The translations under genes were made by a program, and so were the position numbers. Below, in pieces: positions 8,271-16,885 of a stretch of 64,000 bases of DNA. Source of the DNA: Colwellia sp. 39_35_sub15_T18 (GTDB lineage Bacteria; Pseudomonadota; Gammaproteobacteria; Enterobacterales; Alteromonadaceae); the NCBI GenBank assembly GCA_002162675.1, contig MAAE01000037.1, positions 1 through 64,000 of the forward strand. The letters run 5' to 3'. The first letter of the stretch is position 1, and every line of letters begins with the position of its first letter. A model generated the notes under the pieces. It had not been told where the DNA came from and did not search any database. It saw only the letters and a program-made list of their open reading frames with translations.

Positions 8271-9946
8271 TAGCCCGCGACCCTGACGACTTCTTCAATA
8301 GTTGTTAACCCTTTTACAACTTTTAACAAACCATCACGATTTAAGGAACGTATATTGTTTTTAGCCATAAGTGTTCTAGCACCCAAAACAAAATCAGCGC
8401 CTTTAGGAAGTTTTTCAATATCATCATCACATCGTAAATACTCTATAATGGCTAATCTACCGGAGTAACCTGTATGATTGCAATTTTTACAACCTTTACC
8501 TTTTCTTAATACTATTTTCTTGTTATTAAATTTTTCTGCTATTTCCTTTAACTTAAACTCTTCTACCACTTTTTCATCAACACAATCATAAGCACATTCA
8601 CTGCAAATTTTACGAACTAGTCTTTGAGCTACAATTGAAATTAATGCGGCATTGAGTAAGTATTCATCTAAGCCTAAATCAAGTAATCGAGTATAAGCGC
8701 TGGGGGCATCATTTGTGTGTAAAGTACTAAAAACCAAATGTCCAGTTAAAGCTGATTGCATACCAATTTGTGCAGTTTCGCTATCGCGAATTTCACCTAC
8801 CATAATAACATCTGGATCTTGACGAACTATGCTTCGAAGACCTTTAGAGAAATCAAAGCCAATATCGTGATTTACTTGAATTTGGTTAATGCCCTCTAGC
8901 TGATACTCAACAGGATCTTCTAATGTAATAATTTTTACTTTGTCATCATTAAGTTGGTTTAAAAAAGAATATAAGGTTGTTGTTTTACCACTTCCCGTAG
9001 GCCCTGTTAATAATATCACTCCAGAGGTACGAGTAAGGTCTTCTCTAATTAATGCTAATAAATCATTTTCAATGCCTGACCGTTCTAAATCATAATTTAA
9101 CGACTGCTTCAATAAAAAACGCATCACCACACTTTCACCTTCATTTAAAGGTAAAGTAGATATCCTGATATCAAACTCTTGGTTAGCTAACTTAAATTCT
9201 ATTTTGCCATCTTGTGGTCTTCTTTTTTCAGCAATATCTAGATTAGCGAGTATTTTTAATCTAGAAACTATAGGTAAAAACAAACTCTTAGGTAAGACCT
9301 CTAACTCATTTAGTACACCGTCAACGCGAATTCTTGCCCTACAACCTTCACGGTAAGGTTCAATATGCAAATCTGAGGCTCCCATTTTAACTGAACGCAG
9401 AATTAAAGAGTCAACTAAACTAACTATAGGCGTTTCACTTGCAAGTTCTTTTAGTCTTTCAACATCAGCATCAAAATCACTGAAGTATTCATCAAATCCA
9501 ATCGCTTTAACTTCTAAAATTTTTGCTTCTGCATTTCTATAAGTTGTTGGGCTACAAACTAAATAAGTTACGGTGACACCTTCGTATTGAAGGTACTCTG
9601 CAATATCCTGATGATTAATATCAGCAACAAGGATTTCAATACTATTATCTTCCCAACGGAGAGGTATCCCCCCTTTATCTTGAATAAACTGTATATTCAA
9701 CGGGCAATTTTTGAGAACATTATTTAAGCTTTGATTAGAAACTGATTCGTCAAAATTATCAAAATCAACATAAGTGTTGGCTGACAACTTAGCTAAAGCA
9801 ACAGCAATATCTTCTTCTGAGGCTAACCCTAAACTAGCCACTATGGCATCAGAATCACCGCCAAATTGTTGCTGAAACTTTATAACTTTCTGGACTTGCT
9901 CTTCAGTAATTTTATTTGATGATTTTAATAGATTTAAAAATTCCAT
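8270..9946 (-). CDS. gspE: T2SS assembly ATPase GspE
   Basis: A 558-residue cytoplasmic secretion ATPase. The N-terminal N1E/MshEN-type domain (about 1-150) should contact GspL. The catalytic half shows Walker A GPTGSGKT at 315-322, an Asp-box/Walker B region (QDPDVIMVGEIRD, 376-388) and the His-box TLHTND near 408-413. A tetracysteine zinc module is present: C448-x2-C451 and C486-x2-C489, the CM domain typical of T2SS GspE and PilB-type ATPases. It hydrolyses ATP to drive pseudopilus extension. It is encoded between gspG and gspF with spacings of three and minus one bases. Confidence 0.95.
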   Translation of the reverse strand: MEFLNLLKSSNKITEEQVQKVIKFQQQFGGDSDAIVASLGLASEEDIAVALAKLSANTYVDFDNFDESVSNQSLNNVLKNCPLNIQFIQDKGGIPLRWEDNSIEILVADINHQDIAEYLQYEGVTVTYLVCSPTTYRNAEAKILEVKAIGFDEYFSDFDADVERLKELASETPIVSLVDSLILRSVKMGASDLHIEPYREGCRARIRVDGVLNELEVLPKSLFLPIVSRLKILANLDIAEKRRPQDGKIEFKLANQEFDIRISTLPLNEGESVVMRFLLKQSLNYDLERSGIENDLLALIREDLTRTSGVILLTGPTGSGKTTTLYSFLNQLNDDKVKIITLEDPVEYQLEGINQIQVNHDIGFDFSKGLRSIVRQDPDVIMVGEIRDSETAQIGMQSALTGHLVFSTLHTNDAPSAYTRLLDLGLDEYLLNAALISIVAQRLVRKICSECAYDCVDEKVVEEFKLKEIAEKFNNKKIVLRKGKGCKNCNHTGYSGRLAIIEYLRCDDDIEKLPKGADFVLGARTLMAKNNIRSLNRDGLLKVVKGLTTIEEVVRVAG

Positions 9947-9949
9947 TAG

Positions 9950-10339
9950 TTAGAAAACCACATCATCACCACCATCTTCTATTTTGCCATTTTTTCCCTT
10001 TGAAAACATTTTATAGCTAATTTTCGAATCATCAAGTTTGTAAATGTATGCATTATTGTATGGATCAGAAGGTATTGCTTTAGGAAAATAGGGTCCATCC
10101 CAATTTGTATCACTTGACTCTCTTAGTTCATCGAGATTTTCAGGATAAACTCCAACATCTAATCTATAAGTATCAAGTGCTGTAGCAAAGAGCTGCATTT
10201 GAGCTTCTGCTGTTTTAATTTTTGAACTATCAACTTTTCCAAACATTGCAGGGCCAATAAGAGAGGCTATTAAACCTATAATAACCATAGCAATCATTAA
10301 TTCTATTAATGAAAAACCTTTTTGTAACTGCTTACGCAT
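9950..10339 (-). CDS. gspG: Major pseudopilin GspG
   Basis: A 129-residue major pseudopilin. The prepilin signal LQKG-FSLIELMIAMVII has Glu at +5. The soluble domain has the diagnostic GspG features: a long helix ending in LDTYRLDVGVYPE, then DPYNNAYIYK, and a C-terminal Gly/Asp-rich loop (GKNGKIEDGGDD) like the calcium-binding loop of GspG. This protein identifies the operon as type II secretion rather than MSHA or type IV pili. It is the first gene of the operon, preceded by a leader with a perfect inverted repeat. Ribosome site AAAGG is about ten bases before the ATG. Confidence 0.93.
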   Translation of the reverse strand: MRKQLQKGFSLIELMIAMVIIGLIASLIGPAMFGKVDSSKIKTAEAQMQLFATALDTYRLDVGVYPENLDELRESSDTNWDGPYFPKAIPSDPYNNAYIYKLDDSKISYKMFSKGKNGKIEDGGDDVVF

Positions 10340-10366
10340 TATTTTTACCTTTAGTTCTCTTTGAGC

Positions 10367-10394
10367 GTAGTGTAAAAAGCTAACTTTACACTAC
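10367..10394 (-). promoter_or_regulatory. Perfect 10-bp inverted repeat in the gspG leader
   Basis: GTAGTGTAAA and its exact reverse complement TTTACACTAC are separated by eight bases. The repeat lies 28-55 bases before the gspG start codon. It could be the operator of a dimeric regulator or a hairpin in the 5' leader of the T2SS transcript. There is no T-run directly after it on the minus strand, so a simple terminator is less likely. The half-site resembles a TyrR-box half (TGTAAA), but the eight-base spacing differs from the six bases of a real TyrR box. Confidence 0.5.
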
Positions 10395-10503
10395 AACTTT
10401 CAATATCATAATTTGGGCGTAACTATACACAAATAGTGATTACAGTGAAAGCTTACTGGGTTAGGCAAACGTAACATTAAGTTAACTTTATCTTTATAGG
10501 GGC

Positions 10504-10645
10504 TTATTGTGCCTTTGGTTTTACAGCAGTGAGCATATTTCTATGCGTTTTGCAAAGTAATGTTTCATCACAAACATATTCTGCCCCACTTTCATCATTT
10601 GAATTGTATTTTTCTGGTAAAGGTTTAGCGATATTAGCTTCATGT
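10504..10645 (-). pseudogene. Possible remnant open frame after the sugar transferase gene
   Basis: In the 307 bases between gspG and the sugar transferase gene, one minus-strand frame stays open for about 46 codons and reads like protein (contains EKYNSNDESGAEYVCDE and KTHRNMLTAVKPKAQ before TAA). It has no start codon and begins just after the transferase stop in another frame. It may be the tail of a lost gene or chance. An alternative 40-codon ATG frame overlapping it looks less protein-like. I do not recognise either. The rest of the gap holds the inverted repeat at 10367-10394. Confidence 0.25.
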
Positions 10646-10646
10646 T

Positions 10647-11243
10647 TTATTGATTACCATTACCGGTAAATTTTTGTATGGTAACCTCACCATCAGCTGA
10701 AATACCTTCTTTAATAAATACTTTTTTGATTGTTAAAAAAAGTATTTTTATATCCAGCCAAAAGCTTTGATTTTCAACATACCACACGTCAAATTCAAAT
10801 TTATTTTTCCAACTTATTGCATTTCTGCCATTCACTTGTGCCCAGCCAGTAATTCCCGGTCGCACATTATGCCGTTTACCTTGTTCGCTATCATATAAAG
10901 GTAAGTATTCAACTAATAATGGGCGTGGGCCAACCAAGCTCATGTCGCCTTTTAAAACATTCCACAGCCCGGGCAATTCATCCACACTTGAACTGCGTAA
11001 TTTTTCACCAAAAGGAGTTAAACGCTCTTCATCTGGTAAGCTATTTCCCTTTTCATCCACAGCATCTCTCATACTGCGAAATTTAATCATTTTAAATATA
11101 TTGCCATTTAACCCCGGACGCTTTTGTTTAAATAAAACAGGAGAACCTAGGTTTTTAGCAATCTTTCTGCTAACAATGAAAATTATAGGCGATAATATAA
11201 CTAGGGCAATAGCTGAAACTAAAAAATCGAATAAACGTTTCAT
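10647..11243 (-). CDS. Initiating sugar-1-phosphate transferase, PglC-like
   Basis: A 198-residue monotopic phosphoglycosyl transferase of the bacterial sugar transferase family. It should move a sugar phosphate from a UDP-sugar to undecaprenyl phosphate and so start the repeat unit. The N-terminal hydrophobic re-entrant helix is at residues about 3-24. Family motifs follow: [15 protein letters not shown], the catalytic region [25 protein letters not shown], and [14 protein letters not shown]. It lacks the four extra membrane helices of WcaJ/WbaP and so resembles PglC-type small enzymes. Its start overlaps the GT4 gene by four bases. It is the last gene of the polysaccharide locus before the T2SS operon. 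Confidence 0.9.
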   Translation of the reverse strand: MKRLFDFLVSAIALVILSPIIFIVSRKIAKNLGSPVLFKQKRPGLNGNIFKMIKFRSMRDAVDEKGNSLPDEERLTPFGEKLRSSSVDELPGLWNVLKGDMSLVGPRPLLVEYLPLYDSEQGKRHNVRPGITGWAQVNGRNAISWKNKFEFDVWYVENQSFWLDIKILFLTIKKVFIKEGISADGEVTIQKFTGNGNQ

Positions 11244-12469
11244 TTGACAACACCTGTTACCCAGTTAACCCATTTGTCAGCTAACTTTTTGCGATCAAAG
11301 GCTTTCCTAGCTAAATCATTAGCTCTGTTTCCCATCAACTTCAAACTTTCTTTATCTGATGCTGCAGTTTCTAGTGCATTGGCAAAAGCTTGTGGATTAT
11401 CTGGAATAACAACAAAACCGCAATTATTTTCTTTAATCATTCCCTCCAACCAACCAGGATAATTATTAAGAACAGGTAATCCTGCAGAGATATAATCAAA
11501 AAATTTATTAGGGGAAGTGCCATAATAAAAAGCAGGAATATTGGCAAGTAACTGTAACCCTACATCAGCACTTGCCAGCAAACCAGCTAACTTATCTTTA
11601 TTGACGGGTGGATGGAAAACAACATTATCTAGTTCCAATTCTTTTGCTTTTTTCTCTAAAGAAGATTTTAACTTACCTTGACCAACAAGGGCTAATTTTA
11701 TGTCAGTTCTTCCCCTTCTTTTCAATTCAACAGCGGCATTTAAAACTGAATCTAACCCATTTGCTAGACCATGGGTTCCGGTAAAGACAGCCATTAAATC
11801 TGCTTCTTCAATACCTTCTGGGCGCCATTTGGTAATATTTTTATCTGCCTCAAATTGAAAAATATCTAAATCGCAACCATTGGGTACAAGTACTACCTTT
11901 TCTGCTTTCACACCACGTTTTTTAATACCGTCAACAATACCAGGAGATAGTCCTATGCAACGATGTGCGCTACGGTATGAAACCCACTCTAATATAGACA
12001 TAGCGATTAATACTGCCGGGTTTTTAATAACGCCCATTTGTTTTGGTAATTCAGGCCAAAGATCACGTACTTCGAATACAAAAGGTTTTCCACGTAACCA
12101 ACGAGCAAAAATACCAGGAATACCCGCTGTTAATGGTGTAGTGGTTGCAAAAACAACATCATATTGTTGTGTTAAAGCTAACCCTATACTTTTAATTGCA
12201 AACTTAATAAAGGTTAACGCACGTTTAATAAAGACATCTGAATTTGAATAGGCAAGATCAAGTTCAATAATATCAATACCGTCTACACACCCTTGTCTTT
12301 TACCTTTTATAAAGTCATTTTCTAAACCTGTATTTCCTCCGCCATAACTGCCACAAACCATAGTAACTTGGTTACCATGATGTACCAAACGACGCGCCAT
12401 TTCGTAAGAGCGTATTCCTGTGGATCCTTTAGGTGTTGAAAAATGTTGATGGAAATAAAGTACTTTCAT
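11240..12469 (-). CDS. Glycosyltransferase family 4 (WbuB-like)
   Basis: A 409-residue GT-B glycosyltransferase. The N-terminal domain begins [15 protein letters not shown] and has a Gly-rich acceptor loop ([11 protein letters not shown]) and [11 protein letters not shown], characteristic of WbuB-type GT4 enzymes. The C-terminal domain carries the nucleotide-sugar region ([12 protein letters not shown] and the [18 protein letters not shown] motif with its conserved Lys and Glu-like position). It should add a sugar to the lipid-linked repeat unit at the cytoplasmic membrane face. It is coupled to the PglC-like gene by a four-base overlap. The sugar specificity cannot be read from sequence. Confidence 0.88.
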   Translation of the reverse strand: MKVLYFHQHFSTPKGSTGIRSYEMARRLVHHGNQVTMVCGSYGGGNTGLENDFIKGKRQGCVDGIDIIELDLAYSNSDVFIKRALTFIKFAIKSIGLALTQQYDVVFATTTPLTAGIPGIFARWLRGKPFVFEVRDLWPELPKQMGVIKNPAVLIAMSILEWVSYRSAHRCIGLSPGIVDGIKKRGVKAEKVVLVPNGCDLDIFQFEADKNITKWRPEGIEEADLMAVFTGTHGLANGLDSVLNAAVELKRRGRTDIKLALVGQGKLKSSLEKKAKELELDNVVFHPPVNKDKLAGLLASADVGLQLLANIPAFYYGTSPNKFFDYISAGLPVLNNYPGWLEGMIKENNCGFVVIPDNPQAFANALETAASDKESLKLMGNRANDLARKAFDRKKLADKWVNWVTGVVK

Positions 12470-12700
12470 TCGTTAACTTCTTTTCGGTTTTATTTGATCA
12501 TTATTTATATTGATAAACAGACTTAATTGAGCAAGTATTATAGAGCTCAACTTCAATTATGAGTGTTAATTTTTTTAGTAATAGTAACGGGAGTCTTCCC
12601 CATGACTATAGAGATACGTTTGGTTAACTCTTTAGGCTCTATCGTTAATAAATACTATTCATTCGTAATTTTATTCTTTCTAATTACCATTATCCTAACT

Positions 12701-13020
12701 TTAATCGCCAACGCAAATCAGCTTTATTGATAAATCAGCAATAGTACCTTTCACTATCAATGCATTATTCGTTAATCGTAAATGTCGATAATGTGTACCA
12801 TTTTTGTTTTTATAACCTTCTTGACAGGTTTGTTCAACATTATAGCTATATGTACTTGCATCTCTAAGTAAATTTTTACCCTTAATTCACATGAAAGCAT
12901 TACATTGGCTGGAGCGAAATTTAAATCCACGATAATCTGTAGATGTTACTGTAATTAACTAGCACCATCATTTGCACTTAAATCAAGCGCATCTCCAGTG
13001 TCAAATGGAACAAATAAAAA
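12701..13020 (-). pseudogene. Decayed gene remnant in the polysaccharide locus
   Basis: The 652 bases between the two GT4 genes (12470-13121) hold no intact gene, but protein-like reading is visible on the minus strand across broken frames. One frame has PFDTGDALDLSANDGAS and then a stop. A shifted frame continues TSTDYRGFKFRSSQCNAFM to an in-frame TGA at 12887-12889, then runs on through RDASTYSYNVEQTCQEGYK to CVGD and TAA at 12701. At least one frameshift and one nonsense change would be needed to join them. I do not recognise the original protein; the Cys pair and beta-like pattern suggest an exported protein. Bases 12470-12700 show nothing definite. Confidence 0.45.
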
Positions 13021-13121
13021 AACCAACTAGTTGCAACTTTTATCTTACAATATAGCTATTAACTGAATTCGGGAAAACCTAAGATTTACTCCATATGTCA
13101 GGCATCGAATAACCTGAACTG

Positions 13122-14225
13122 TTAAAGTAAAATCTTTTGATAAAGACTAATTAATTGTTCAGCTTCATGCTGCCAATTATAATACTCCATTGCAGCTTTT
13201 CGTCCATTTTTAGCATATTTAATAATAACATCTGGTGTACATAATAAACGTTCTATAGCCTCGGATATCTTTTCTGGTTTTAAAGGATCAACCAAAATAC
13301 CACAATCAGCCGTTTCTATTATTTCTCTATAAACAGGAAAATCAGATGCAATTACAGGTAAACCCGCCGCCATATATTCAAACATTTTTACAGGGTAAGC
13401 ATCATAATAGTTTGCGGTAGGATGAAGTGTTACTAAACCAATTTTCGCTTGAGAAAGTAAAGATTGAACTTTGTCTCTGCTCAGCCAACCTTTAAAGTCA
13501 GTGTTCTTTAGATTTAATGCATTAATCTCATCTTCAAAATCTTTACTTTGAAATGTGCCACCAACTAAAAGTTTGGCATTTAGAGTAGGACTAATATTAT
13601 TAATAGCAAGTATATTTTCTTTTAATCCTCTTACCTTGGTAACACCACCAACATAAACTGCATTATTTTCTCTTTCGTTTATGTCATCCTCTTTTATTTT
13701 AGTGAACTCACCTAGGTCAGGGAAATTTCTCACTAAAACTGTATTTTTATTTCTGAACTGTTTAATTAGTGTTGGTGTCACAGTCACAATACCACTCATT
13801 GTTTTATCAGCGGACCAGTATAAAAAACGTGCAAAATAAGCTAGTGGTTTACGCAAAAATTTAGGTAACCATATTTTATTGCTAATTTGTAAACTTAGAT
13901 CTTCATGAGCATCAAAGACTACCTTTTTTCCCAATAAACGCATAAATATTGCAAAAGGGATAAGCTCAGGATCGTGAAAATGATAAATATCTGCATTTTC
14001 AGCTAAGGCTTTTGTAGTGATGGCAAAATCAGTTAAGAACAAACGTTTTAAGAAACCTTTTCTCTTAGGTATAACTTTTATTTTAACTCCAGATTCAACT
14101 GAGTCAAAATCACCACACCCAATTAATATGGTTTCGATTCCCTGCCTTTCTAATGAACAGCACTGTTTAACAAATATTCTAGTATCAGATAATCGATGAA
14201 CACTAGTAAAATGTACAATTTTCAA
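13122..14225 (-). CDS. Glycosyltransferase family 4
   Basis: A 367-residue GT-B fold glycosyltransferase. N-terminal motifs KIVHFTSVHRLSDTRIF and YHFHDPELIPF, then VFDAHED, are typical of GT4 enzymes of surface polysaccharide loci. The C-terminal half has GGVTKVRGL, FKGWLSRDKV and the E-x7-E-like donor segment YPVKMFEYMAAGLPVIASD. The start is a TTG at 14225, preceded by AGGAA at proper spacing. Because the family N-terminus (KIVH...TSVH) begins exactly there, this rare start is supported. The upstream lipoprotein gene ends about 55 bases before it. The donor sugar cannot be assigned. Confidence 0.87.
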   Translation of the reverse strand: MKIVHFTSVHRLSDTRIFVKQCCSLERQGIETILIGCGDFDSVESGVKIKVIPKRKGFLKRLFLTDFAITTKALAENADIYHFHDPELIPFAIFMRLLGKKVVFDAHEDLSLQISNKIWLPKFLRKPLAYFARFLYWSADKTMSGIVTVTPTLIKQFRNKNTVLVRNFPDLGEFTKIKEDDINERENNAVYVGGVTKVRGLKENILAINNISPTLNAKLLVGGTFQSKDFEDEINALNLKNTDFKGWLSRDKVQSLLSQAKIGLVTLHPTANYYDAYPVKMFEYMAAGLPVIASDFPVYREIIETADCGILVDPLKPEKISEAIERLLCTPDVIIKYAKNGRKAAMEYYNWQHEAEQLISLYQKILL

Positions 14226-14280
14226 TTTAATAATTTCCTGATGTTATTTGAAGGAAAATAGCATCACAAACACATTGCTG

Positions 14281-15585
14281 TTAATCATTTAACAACTCTT
14301 TAGTTATACGATAATTTAATTCAGTCATGCCATTAGAGAAATACTCTGGCCAAGTAAAAAGAGGATGCCGTTCTCTAGTTGTATTGGGACCAACATACGT
14401 TTCTATTACATAATGAGGTAATTCGCCAGAATCTAGCATTTTAACAATATCTTCTTTAAAATCATCGGCACCCAATAACATGCCATACCATCCGACAGCA
14501 AGAGTTCCTGACAATTGATAAGGAGCATAACCAGAACTCCCTTGCGTTGCATACAAATACCTATAAACCCCATTACGCCCATCAAAAAAATTATTCATGC
14601 GTGGTGCAGGAAAGAAGTTATCAGACTTAACGTAAACGAATTCATTAAATTGCTGCGCCAAAGCTATTTCTAATTTTTTAATTAACTGTAACTTGTTTTC
14701 ATCTTTTGAAAACATTCGTTTAAAACTTTTTAACCAAACAGGCCAACGATGCATATGAGATGAATCAGTCGCTATACCTTCAATTGGCATTTTAATCATG
14801 CCTTCTATGACTTCTTTTTGTCCTACATAGGCATAGTCTGGATGCTCAGCCCATGCACCTTGTTGGAAATTAAAATAATTGGCGTTATTTTCCTCTAAAG
14901 AAAATTTAATTTCTTGGTGAAGCATTAACCAAGATACATCTTTAATTTGCCCAAATGCATTTTCTTGTTCAACGGTTAAGTTACTTGGGTCTATTGCTTG
15001 CAAATTAGCGACTGTCGCCAATAAAAAAAGCTCTTCATCAAAAATAGCTCTATAATAAGAACGTTGTGGATTTAACTCTAATAATTTCCAACTCATTCGT
15101 TCGTACATAGAATCAAAAGGCTCTCTACCCCATAACCAAGCGGGTTCATTCCAAAAATCAGCAGCCCAATTCTGTACTTTATTTAAAAGTTCCAATTCAA
15201 CTTCATCTAGACGACTATATTTATGCTTAAGTATTAAATATTGACTTATAAAATATTGAAACTGAGCATTATTCAATCTGTTTTCAGCAAGAGTTTCATG
15301 ATAATAGGTATTAACCTGTGCAAAGAAGACTGAAAAATCATTAATTTTAGAGGTGTCTTTAACTTTAAATGCCCAATTCATCGGCAACATTAAGACAGAA
15401 CTTGTATCATATTTATCCCTTTCAAGCCATATTGACTCTGACAATAAAGGAATAATAAGGCTCCCCCACATATCAGTGATTTTTGCGTTTGACGGAACCA
15501 CAGACTTATTATCATTCTTACAAGAAAACAAACTGCAGATCAACACACATAATAAAATTTTCAATGCTTTATTAGTTAATTCCAT
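14281..15585 (-). CDS. Unrecognised lipoprotein of the polysaccharide locus
   Basis: A 434-residue protein with a lipoprotein signal (LLCVLICSLFSC; Lys at +2 of the mature form). The mature part is rich in aromatic residues and alpha-helical in pattern. Repeated Trp-containing helices (NWAADFWNEPAWLWGREPF, ERMSWKLLELNPQ, WPVWLKSFKR) and a late Gly/Tyr-rich stretch (GVYRYLYATQGSSGYAPYQL) recall an (alpha/alpha) toroid, the fold of many polysaccharide lyases and hydrolases. That is inference; I cannot name the family or catalytic residues. It overlaps the wzy-like gene by 14 bases, so it is translated with the polymerase. A role in polymer trimming, modification or length control is possible. 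Confidence 0.8.
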   Translation of the reverse strand: MELTNKALKILLCVLICSLFSCKNDNKSVVPSNAKITDMWGSLIIPLLSESIWLERDKYDTSSVLMLPMNWAFKVKDTSKINDFSVFFAQVNTYYHETLAENRLNNAQFQYFISQYLILKHKYSRLDEVELELLNKVQNWAADFWNEPAWLWGREPFDSMYERMSWKLLELNPQRSYYRAIFDEELFLLATVANLQAIDPSNLTVEQENAFGQIKDVSWLMLHQEIKFSLEENNANYFNFQQGAWAEHPDYAYVGQKEVIEGMIKMPIEGIATDSSHMHRWPVWLKSFKRMFSKDENKLQLIKKLEIALAQQFNEFVYVKSDNFFPAPRMNNFFDGRNGVYRYLYATQGSSGYAPYQLSGTLAVGWYGMLLGADDFKEDIVKMLDSGELPHYVIETYVGPNTTRERHPLFTWPEYFSNGMTELNYRITKELLND

Positions 15586-16885
15586 TTTTATTTCTCTTTC
15601 TTAAAAATTCTTGACTACTTTGTAAATATAACAATAGTAAACTAAGTAATAAACCATGAGTTAATAGTGTTGTACCTAAATCAGATGATGTAAATAAAGA
15701 CATAAAAGGACCGACTACAACAGATAAACATAACCAGACAGGTAATCTTTTTGAAATAGAGTCTAATAACCAAAAAACACATCCAACAATTAGAGAAAAA
15801 ACCACAACCCCATAAAGATTAAAGTGCATATACGCAGAGGCAATAAAACCATTATTCGCAGACATATCTGGTTTACCTAAATATTCACCTACAACATGTG
15901 CCGTTGATACATTATATGGATATTCTATAAAAGCGCTGGTAATGCTATTTGACATAAAAACATGAGGATTATTACTAAAAAAATCAAGATAAACAAAAGA
16001 TAAATGAGCCGGTACATAAAACAGTCGTCTAATAAAAAGAGACCCCAAAAAAACATTATCTGTAAATTGAGCAAAACAGATAACAATAGTTAATAGGATC
16101 ATCAACGATACTAGCAACATTTTAATCGGATTTTTCTTTCTAAAAAGAAAATAAAAAGCAGGTACCAGCATCATGACAAATAAACTTGACTTATGAGATG
16201 TTATACCAAAATAAAACACTTGCAAGCCAATACAAACAAAAAAAGCTAACCAATTTTTTTTGTAAAGAAACCAACCTGCCATCGCAAGATTTACCACTTT
16301 AACTACCCAGTTAGTAATATATCCCCAGATACCTGAATACACAGTTTTCCCAACATCTTCACGAAACTCATACACTTTAGTCAAATCGAGATTAAAATAT
16401 TTATAGCCTCCTGAAATTACAATATGCATAAAAAATAATAAAGTGAATGCATATATGATATATCTAGCTATATTACTGCCATTCTTAATTGTTTTAAGTT
16501 CAATTTTAATATACTGCTGCATAGTTGTAGCAATATGAAGAGTCGCATATCCCAACAACAAAACATACACCATCCAACGCTCGTTGTTAGATAATCCATA
16601 AAAACTCAACTGTGGAATTAATACAACAATAAAGTATATATAAAGCAAAATGACAGAAGGTCTTTGGCCATTACGAGGTAAAAGCACAGCAATTAAAACA
16701 AAAATACAGTAAGACTCTATATATTTAAAACTATTAATATCTAAAACAAATCCATCATAAGCATAAACTTTACTTACAAATAGAATATAACCAACATCTA
16801 AAGTAACACGAAATAAGATAAACCAAACTAATACACCCTTAATTTTTCCATAGTTAGAGTTGTGTTTTATCGTATTTTCGATCAT
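15572..16885 (-). CDS. wzy: Wzy-like repeat-unit polymerase
   Basis: A 437-residue integral membrane protein with about ten to twelve predicted helices and a large periplasmic loop in the C-terminal half (about 290-350: FVYLDFFSNNPHVF through GKPDMSANNGFIASAYMHF). This is the layout of O-antigen/EPS polymerases, which link undecaprenyl-linked repeat units in the periplasm. Identity between such polymerases is low, so the call relies on topology and on the gene lying next to the flippase, with which it overlaps by four bases (ATGA). The 3' end overlaps the lipoprotein gene. Confidence 0.75.
   Translation of the reverse strand: MIENTIKHNSNYGKIKGVLVWFILFRVTLDVGYILFVSKVYAYDGFVLDINSFKYIESYCIFVLIAVLLPRNGQRPSVILLYIYFIVVLIPQLSFYGLSNNERWMVYVLLLGYATLHIATTMQQYIKIELKTIKNGSNIARYIIYAFTLLFFMHIVISGGYKYFNLDLTKVYEFREDVGKTVYSGIWGYITNWVVKVVNLAMAGWFLYKKNWLAFFVCIGLQVFYFGITSHKSSLFVMMLVPAFYFLFRKKNPIKMLLVSLMILLTIVICFAQFTDNVFLGSLFIRRLFYVPAHLSFVYLDFFSNNPHVFMSNSITSAFIEYPYNVSTAHVVGEYLGKPDMSANNGFIASAYMHFNLYGVVVFSLIVGCVFWLLDSISKRLPVWLCLSVVVGPFMSLFTSSDLGTTLLTHGLLLSLLLLYLQSSQEFLRKRNKNGIN

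Noticed and set aside
462-10339. MSHA or other type IV pilus biogenesis operon
   Set aside because: The first gene product has GspG-specific features (DPYNNAYIYK and a Gly/Asp-rich C-terminal loop), a long GspK-type pseudopilin is present, and there is no PilT-like retraction ATPase.
10367-10394. TyrR box before gspG
   Set aside because: The half-sites contain TGTAAA-like sequence in reverse arrangement with the wrong (8-base) spacing, so the TyrR consensus is not met.
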